NCBI GenBank assembly: GCA_964346725.1
Contig: CAYFVM010000001.1
Coordinates: 62,001-126,000, forward strand
DNA from: UBA1715 sp964346725
GTDB taxonomy: Bacteria > Bacteroidota > Bacteroidia > Bacteroidales > UBA1715
DNA: 64,000 nucleotides
Reading direction: 5' to 3'
In this document: piece after piece, positions 58,804 through 64,000 of the stretch
Position numbering within the stretch: position 1 is the first letter of the stretch
Layout of the letters: each line of letters starts with the position of its first letter
Notes under the pieces: generated by a model
The model's database searches: none
What the model saw: only the letters and a program-made list of their open reading frames with translations
Told to the model about the DNA's origin: nothing
Position numbers and translations under genes: made by a program

Positions 58804-61800
58804 TTATAGCGAAGCTTCAAATTCGTTTTTCGCATTCTGCGCAAGGAAGTGGAGGCGGTTGAATACGTTCACTTCACTTGTGTTTCCATCGAAATCAAGG
58901 AAGAGTAGACTCGTCTTTGGATAAAGAGTCTTGATTCGTTTCTCAATACCTTTCGAAATAATGTGGTTGGCAATACAACCGAAAGGCTGCAAACTTACCA
59001 CATTGTTTACACCTTCTTGAGAAAAGCTTATAATCTCGGCAGGAATAAGCCAGCCTTCACCAAATTGATTTACAAGACTCAAGATATCTTTTGCATTTTC
59101 TGCTTCTTGCTCTATGCTGTGTTTAGGGCGATAGTACTTAAATTTAGACGCAATCTTTTCTACCTTTTCTGCGAAACGGTCGTAGCGTAAACGTAGGTAG
59201 TCTGCAAAAATCTTTGTTCCAAGACTTGTTGTACGTAAGTTATGTTTAGTATTTACTTTCAAGTTGATGAATTCTTGAGTAAAGAAGTCCATTAAATCGG
59301 GGAAGCGAGGCTCAATGCCTTGTGAAATAAGCCAATCGGCAACGTGCATATTTGCGTATGGATTGTATTTCAAATAAATCTCACCAACAATACCAACCTG
59401 CGGACGTGGGCAGTTATCTAACGCCATTTCGTTATAACTATCAACAGCGCGTTTAAGCAGTTTTAAGATGCCTAAATGATTGTTGTGGCGGGCAAGTTCA
59501 GCCGCGGTTTCCAAGTAGCTCTGGGTTAGTTTTTCAGTTCCACCAGCTTCTTTTTCACGAACAATGGTAGCGTAGTGCATTCTTGAAAGAATGTCGCCAA
59601 AGAGCGCACACGCAAGTATAAGTTTTACAACTTTTGCCCAAGCTAAATCGAATCCTGGTTGTTCATTGGTTTGCGAGCCTCCTGTGGCAAAAGAAACAAC
59701 AGGTACATTGGTGATTCCGCAGTTCAAAATAGCTTTGCGAATAAGTGCGAGGTAGTTTGACGCACGGCATTGTCCGCCAGTTTGGGTCATAATCACCGCT
59801 GTGTTGTTCAAATCATATTCGCCTGATTTCAATGCTTTTAGTATATCGCCAATAACCAATGTAGCAGGGAAACAAATCTCGTTGTTGGTATATGCAAGCC
59901 CAATGTTTACTGATTCTTTATCAGACACAGGGAGGGTTACCATCTTGTATCCTAAACATTCAAATATTGCTGGAATTAGAGGAGAATGAAATTTGGTAAA
60001 AAACGGTGCTATAATCGTACGCTTTTTGTCAATATGGGTAAATGCAGGTGTTTTCTTGATAATTTTATCACCGGAACCGTCTTGTTTTTCACCTAAATTA
60101 ATTGTTTCAATAAGCGAACGCAAGCGTAAACGCATAGATCCTGTGCTATTGATTTCATCAACACGGATAAATGTATATGATTTTTTTGCCTGTTCAAAGT
60201 ATTCTTTTATTTCGTCAGAAAGGAAACTATCGGGACCGCAACCGAATGAGTTCATTTGTACAAAATGAACATCATACTCTTTATTGTTGATTACCCATTG
60301 TGCTGCACGCAAAATTCTATTAGGATAATTCCACTGTGCCACATGTAAATAATCAGTAAGCGAAATTCCTTTGATGTTTTCTATTACTTCCTCGGTAATT
60401 ACACTTGCTCCTAGTTCTGAAAGAATTTGCGATGTTTTTTGGTGAACCAAATGGTCGGTATGATAAGGTCGAGCGGCAAGCATTACAATCGGGCGTCCTT
60501 CTTGTTTTGCGCGTTCCAATATGCGGAATCCTTTTTTCTTGTATTGTTCGCGGAAACGTTTTTGTTCGCGCAACGCTTCGTCAAACGCATTCTCAAAGGT
60601 TCTTGCTTTTACGCCGAATTGTTTGAGATACGCCCAGCAATTCTTTCTTAGCAATTTGTCGTCGCGGAACGAAATAATGGGTTTGTCTAACGGAATATTG
60701 TTACGTTTTTCTGCCGGAATTGCGCTGTCGAGCACTTCTCCATAACTAGAAACGATAGGACAGTTGTAACTATTCTTCGATTCTTTATATTCGTTTTCTT
60801 CATAAATAGCCAAGGGATAAAAAATGCGGTCAACGTTTTTCTCCACAAGGTTAAAAATGTGTCCGTGGGCAAGTTTTGCCGGGAAACAAATATTGTCGGC
60901 CATAATGGTGCCTTGTCCCATCTCAAAAATCTTCGTGGTTGATTCGTCAGAAAGAACGACATCAATGCCGGAGTGAGTAAACAGTGTGTTCCAAAATGGG
61001 AAATTGGCGTACATTCCTAAAATTCGGGGAATACCAATCTTGATATTTCGAGGCTCGTTGAGTGCGTCCATGTCGCGGTTAAACAACAAGTCGTATTTGA
61101 ATTCGTAGAGATTTTCTCCACGTTCTTTCGTGTTTCCTTTTGACGTAAATACTTTCTCACATTTGTTACCCGAATAGTGAATAGCATCGTTTGAGAACGT
61201 GAATTTCGTTACGAAACAAGCGTTTGAGCAACCACGGCAATTGATTTGGCGTGTAGTGTACGAAAGAGCTTCTTTGCGGTTTTCGTAGCCAATGAAAATT
61301 GATGAGGTTGCTTTTAACTTATATTGCGTTTGTGCATAGTACGCAGCGCCCAAAGCTCCCATCAATTCAGGTTTGTTTGAACTGTAAATCGCTTTTCCCG
61401 TCAGTTTTTCCATAGCTCTGAAAATCGACGGATTCTTGAACGTACCACCTTGCACGAGAATTTTCTCGCCAAGCACATCCATGTTTTTGATTTGCAAAAC
61501 CTTGAACAGTGCGTTTTTAATAACGGAGTAGGCAAGTCCTGCTGCAATTTCCGACATTTCTGCACCTTCGCGTAGCGCTTGTTTTACTTGCGAGTTCATA
61601 AACACGGTACAGCGTGATCCCAAGTCGCACGGATTTTGTCCGTAGCAAGCAAGTACGCCAAATGATTCGGCTGTGTGGTTGAGTGTTTGCGCAAAGTTTT
61701 GTACAAACGAACCGCAGCCTGACGAACAGGCTTCATTAATTTCAACATTTTGAATTTTCCCGTTTTTCAAGAAAATTGCTTTCATGTCTTGCCCACCAAT

Positions 61801-63063
61801 GTCAAGAATGAACGACACTTCGGGTTCTATCTTTTTGGCAGCAGTTGTGTGCGCAATTGTTTCTACAATACCTTCGTCCATGTTGAAGGCAGCACGTATT
61901 AAGTCTTCACCGTAGCCGGTAACAGCCGAACGCAATACTTTGAGTGTCTTGCATTGTAACATGTTGCAACATGCTTCCAAACCCTTGGTAACCGCTAACA
62001 TCGGGTTTCCTTTGTTGTTGTCGTAGTGCGAAGCTATAAGTTTGCCTTCTGCATTGAGAAGTACCACTTTTGTGGTAGTAGAACCGCTGTCTACACCAAG
62101 GAATACCTCTATTTCGTCTTGTTTAGGCGCTTCTTGAGCTTCAGGAATCGCAACAATTTTTCGGTTTTGTTTCCAAGTCTCAAAATCGTTTTCGTCCGAA
62201 AACAGAGACTCCAAACGGTTTTTTGTAACAATATTGTTACTGCTTGCTATTCTTTTGTAAATGTCGTCAATATCGTATTCTTCATTTGAAGCGGCAACCA
62301 AAGCACTTCCCATTGCCGGAAATAATTCACTGTTTTCAGGGCAATATGCTTGTTCTTCGGTGCAATTAATGAATTTCCGCATAATCTTTTGCAATGCAGG
62401 AATGTAGGTAAGCGGACCTCCAATAAAGAGTACGTTTGGTTTAATATCAATACCACGAGAAAGCGCATTGATTACCTGCAATGCAACAGCATAGAAGGCC
62501 GAAGCAGCAATGTCGGTAATAGGCACTTTGCGACTAATGAGGTTTTGTACGTCAGTTTTGGCAAACACACCGCAACGAGACGCTATAGTGTAGGTCTGTG
62601 TTGATTGTTCGGCTAGTTTGTTAAGTTCTTGCGTTTCAACGTTGAGCAGCGTGGCTATTTGGTCAATGAAAGCACCTGTACCACCGGCACAGCTTCCGTT
62701 CATACGAATGTCAGGCGATTTGCCGTCTTCGAAGAAAATGATTTTGGCATCTTCACCACCAATGTCAATCAAGGTGTGAACGTTGGCGTAGTGTTTTTGA
62801 ATAACTTCTGATGCGGCAATAACTTCTTGTACAAATGGTAGGTTTTGTTGCTCTGCAATACCCATAGCAGCACTACCTGTGAGACATATTTTCACTGATT
62901 TTTCCTGGCCAAATTTTTCTTTGATTTGGTCAAGTATCTGAAGTATGCTTTCTTTTATTCTGGTATTATGTCGTTGATAGGAGGAGTAAACAATTTTTCC
63001 TCCTAGTGTTGCTACAGCTTTCGCCGTAGTAGAACCGATATCAATTCCTAAATGTAGTTTCAC
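58804..63063 (-). CDS. Tandem acyl-CoA dehydratase activase/reductase-related protein (BcrA/BadFG family)
   Basis: A 1419-residue anaerobic enzyme. Two ASKHA activase modules are fused: GIDIGSTTAKAV (6-17) with Cys125 (GSCAGGTGAF) and Cys164, and GVDSGSTTTKVV (323-334) with Cys446 (EACSSGC) and Cys485. In each the two Cys are 39 apart, as in HgdC (Cys127/Cys166), where a 4Fe-4S cluster is held between two subunits; here it could be held within one chain. A DUF2229 domain (about 660-900) and a C-terminal 2-hydroxyacyl-CoA dehydratase-like part (about 980-1400) follow. The start is GTG at 63061-63063; TACTTTTG on the minus strand (63081-63088) is the -7 element, so an upstream ATG at 63165 is rejected. 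The substrate is unknown. Confidence 0.9.
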   Translation of the reverse strand: MKLHLGIDIGSTTAKAVATLGGKIVYSSYQRHNTRIKESILQILDQIKEKFGQEKSVKICLTGSAAMGIAEQQNLPFVQEVIAASEVIQKHYANVHTLIDIGGEDAKIIFFEDGKSPDIRMNGSCAGGTGAFIDQIATLLNVETQELNKLAEQSTQTYTIASRCGVFAKTDVQNLISRKVPITDIAASAFYAVALQVINALSRGIDIKPNVLFIGGPLTYIPALQKIMRKFINCTEEQAYCPENSELFPAMGSALVAASNEEYDIDDIYKRIASSNNIVTKNRLESLFSDENDFETWKQNRKIVAIPEAQEAPKQDEIEVFLGVDSGSTTTKVVLLNAEGKLIASHYDNNKGNPMLAVTKGLEACCNMLQCKTLKVLRSAVTGYGEDLIRAAFNMDEGIVETIAHTTAAKKIEPEVSFILDIGGQDMKAIFLKNGKIQNVEINEACSSGCGSFVQNFAQTLNHTAESFGVLACYGQNPCDLGSRCTVFMNSQVKQALREGAEMSEIAAGLAYSVIKNALFKVLQIKNMDVLGEKILVQGGTFKNPSIFRAMEKLTGKAIYSSNKPELMGALGAAYYAQTQYKLKATSSIFIGYENRKEALSYTTRQINCRGCSNACFVTKFTFSNDAIHYSGNKCEKVFTSKGNTKERGENLYEFKYDLLFNRDMDALNEPRNIKIGIPRILGMYANFPFWNTLFTHSGIDVVLSDESTTKIFEMGQGTIMADNICFPAKLAHGHIFNLVEKNVDRIFYPLAIYEENEYKESKNSYNCPIVSSYGEVLDSAIPAEKRNNIPLDKPIISFRDDKLLRKNCWAYLKQFGVKARTFENAFDEALREQKRFREQYKKKGFRILERAKQEGRPIVMLAARPYHTDHLVHQKTSQILSELGASVITEEVIENIKGISLTDYLHVAQWNYPNRILRAAQWVINNKEYDVHFVQMNSFGCGPDSFLSDEIKEYFEQAKKSYTFIRVDEINSTGSMRLRLRSLIETINLGEKQDGSGDKIIKKTPAFTHIDKKRTIIAPFFTKFHSPLIPAIFECLGYKMVTLPVSDKESVNIGLAYTNNEICFPATLVIGDILKALKSGEYDLNNTAVIMTQTGGQCRASNYLALIRKAILNCGITNVPVVSFATGGSQTNEQPGFDLAWAKVVKLILACALFGDILSRMHYATIVREKEAGGTEKLTQSYLETAAELARHNNHLGILKLLKRAVDSYNEMALDNCPRPQVGIVGEIYLKYNPYANMHVADWLISQGIEPRFPDLMDFFTQEFINLKVNTKHNLRTTSLGTKIFADYLRLRYDRFAEKVEKIASKFKYYRPKHSIEQEAENAKDILSLVNQFGEGWLIPAEIISFSQEGVNNVVSLQPFGCIANHIISKGIEKRIKTLYPKTSLLFLDFDGNTSEVNVFNRLHFLAQNAKNEFEASL

Positions 63064-63149
63064 GTCTTTTATATTTGTAGCAAAAGTAATTATTCGTTTT
63101 GATAAAAAAAATCGCTTTGGTATTTTTCCCAATACCTTTACTCTATTAA

Positions 63150-63183
63150 AACAAAAAAGGGACAATTATGGAATCGTCCCTTT
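63150..63183 (-). terminator. Terminator after the GH9 gene
   Basis: AAAGGGAC (63156-63163) pairs with GTCCCTTT (63176-63183); on the minus strand the stem is followed by a T run. Confidence 0.75.
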
Positions 63184-63200
63184 GTACTCTATGCGTAAAT

Positions 63201-64000
63201 TTATTTCACGAATTTAGAAAGTAAGCGCAAGTATTGTGTTTGGTATCCGCCACTTACTTCGCTGATTGACCATGCATTGATAGGCCATCCGTTGTTAATG
63301 TCCATGTAGGATTTTTGTGCCGGTTGGTTTGTCAAAGGTCGTATGTCAACTTCAAAACAGCGGGCGTTGTTGTATTCGTTTCCGCAGTTTTTCGGGCAAC
63401 ATTGATCCCACGCGTATTCCAAGTTAGGGCCACCGCATACAAATCCGGGAGCCGGTCCGTATTTAGAAACACCTGCTTCGTCCCATTTTTCGCTGCCGTT
63501 TTCAAACCAGCAATGGTAAATTTGACGTACACTATTTTCGGCTCCGTATGCTGCCATGTTAGTCAAATAGCATTTATTGAGCGGGTTTACGCCGTGTAAG
63601 TAGTGAATGTAGCGTTCGGCGTACTCAATGGCTTCGTTTTTAATTTCCGGCATAATGTTGTATTGTGCCAAATTGTAATAAATGCAACCTTGTTTTGCCT
63701 TAGTTCCATTGCTTCCCCATACGTAATCTTTTTGGAATGCCAAATAGGGGTCGTCGTCGGCTTCTATGGCGAATAAGTTAAAGATAGTGTCGGTTGCTTG
63801 CGCATATACGGATTTGATTTTGTTCACAATTTCAGGTTTTGCATCTTTCATTGTGGTGTAGTAAAGCAACATGTCTTGGTTTGCTTCGCCAAATGGGAAC
63901 ACCAACACCCAATTAACCATGCGGGCAATTTGGTAGTTATTTTCAAAGAACACTTTGTATTTGTTGTGACCGGTTGCATCGTACAAACGCAATGCAGCGT
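63201..64000 (-). CDS. Glycoside hydrolase family 9 enzyme, C-terminal part
   Basis: About 266 residues of the C-terminal end of a GH9 catalytic domain (cellulase/endoglucanase type), cut by the window edge; the frame is open to 64000 and its real start lies outside. Landmarks of the (alpha/alpha)6 barrel are AALRLYDATGHNKY, HYLHGVNPLNKCYLTNM (near the substrate cleft), FVCGGPNLEYAWD and ISEVSGGYQTQYLRLLSKF, where the Glu of ISE is the likely catalytic acid. It ends directly after the domain with no T9SS tail or dockerin, so it may be periplasmic or lipid-anchored through its missing N-terminus. It points to cellulose or beta-glucan use. Confidence 0.9.
   Translation of the reverse strand, partial: AALRLYDATGHNKYKVFFENNYQIARMVNWVLVFPFGEANQDMLLYYTTMKDAKPEIVNKIKSVYAQATDTIFNLFAIEADDDPYLAFQKDYVWGSNGTKAKQGCIYYNLAQYNIMPEIKNEAIEYAERYIHYLHGVNPLNKCYLTNMAAYGAENSVRQIYHCWFENGSEKWDEAGVSKYGPAPGFVCGGPNLEYAWDQCCPKNCGNEYNNARCFEVDIRPLTNQPAQKSYMDINNGWPINAWSISEVSGGYQTQYLRLLSKFVK

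Noticed and set aside
63064..63165. Upstream ATG (63165) for the activase
   Set aside because: It would lie before the -7 element and add 34 residues absent from the family; GTG 63063 begins at the conserved KLHLGIDIGST.

Overview
The window is visibly AT-rich and belongs to a Bacteroidota chromosome, most likely an anaerobic, polysaccharide-degrading member of the Bacteroidales. The grounds are: a short (287-residue) RpoD, repeated TTTG / TAnnTTTG promoters with few Shine-Dalgarno sequences, type IX secretion C-terminal signals, a PorE-like OmpA protein, OmpA/TSP3 porins, a FISUMP-domain lipoprotein, a GH9 cellulase, a PL14-like lyase, and the very large oxygen-sensitive acyl-CoA dehydratase activase found in anaerobes. 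TGA is an ordinary stop codon here (carB and one chromate transporter gene end with it). The sequence looks like a draft or metagenome assembly: one 100-N gap is flanked by an identical 55-bp sequence on both sides, and two genes carry single-base frameshifts in or near homopolymers.

Layout. 1-8.2 kb: alaS start (cut by the window edge), an M23 peptidase, carB behind an attenuator-like leader, a two-gene chromate transporter, pcm-ppx, and a MORN-type secreted protein. 8.3-15.2 kb: Ste24-like M48 protease, DciA-like protein, a secreted protein, rlmN, a frameshifted MFS transporter, a K+/H+ antiporter and a LOG-family protein. 15.2-24.4 kb: one minus-strand operon with tight or overlapping junctions, glycosyltransferase-wza-wzc-wecA-like-lytic transglycosylase-uvrA, for surface polysaccharide export plus DNA repair. 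24.5-27.9 kb: dnaG, a WYL regulator with a repeat-bearing promoter, and tRNA-Pro(CGG). 27.9-34.4 kb: a decayed BspA/T9SS gene, two outer-membrane proteins, a GlsB-like membrane protein, a zinc metallopeptidase and rpoD. 34.7-42.9 kb: rpsA, hisB, a MetA-type acyltransferase predicted to use acetyl-CoA, and a mutS2-radical SAM-DUF6873-like operon. 43-46.7 kb: a secreted PL14-like T9SS cargo and a 23S rRNA uracil methyltransferase spanning the false gap. 46.8-57.5 kb: DUF457-like membrane protein, LTA-synthase-like sulfatase, mutS, PBP1A and a PorE-like protein, all on the plus strand. 57.5-64 kb: a nonsense-interrupted FISUMP lipoprotein, the tandem activase, and the C-terminal part of a GH9 enzyme.

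The most interesting signal is the carB leader at 1305-1608. It holds an Arg-rich micro-ORF, then a good promoter, then a 28-codon ORF whose stop codon lies inside a perfect intrinsic terminator directly preceded by a U-rich tract. This is the geometry of UTP-sensitive pyrBI/pyrE-type attenuation, placed before the enzyme that feeds both pyrimidine and arginine synthesis. No CRISPR array, prophage, complete insertion sequence or defence island was seen.
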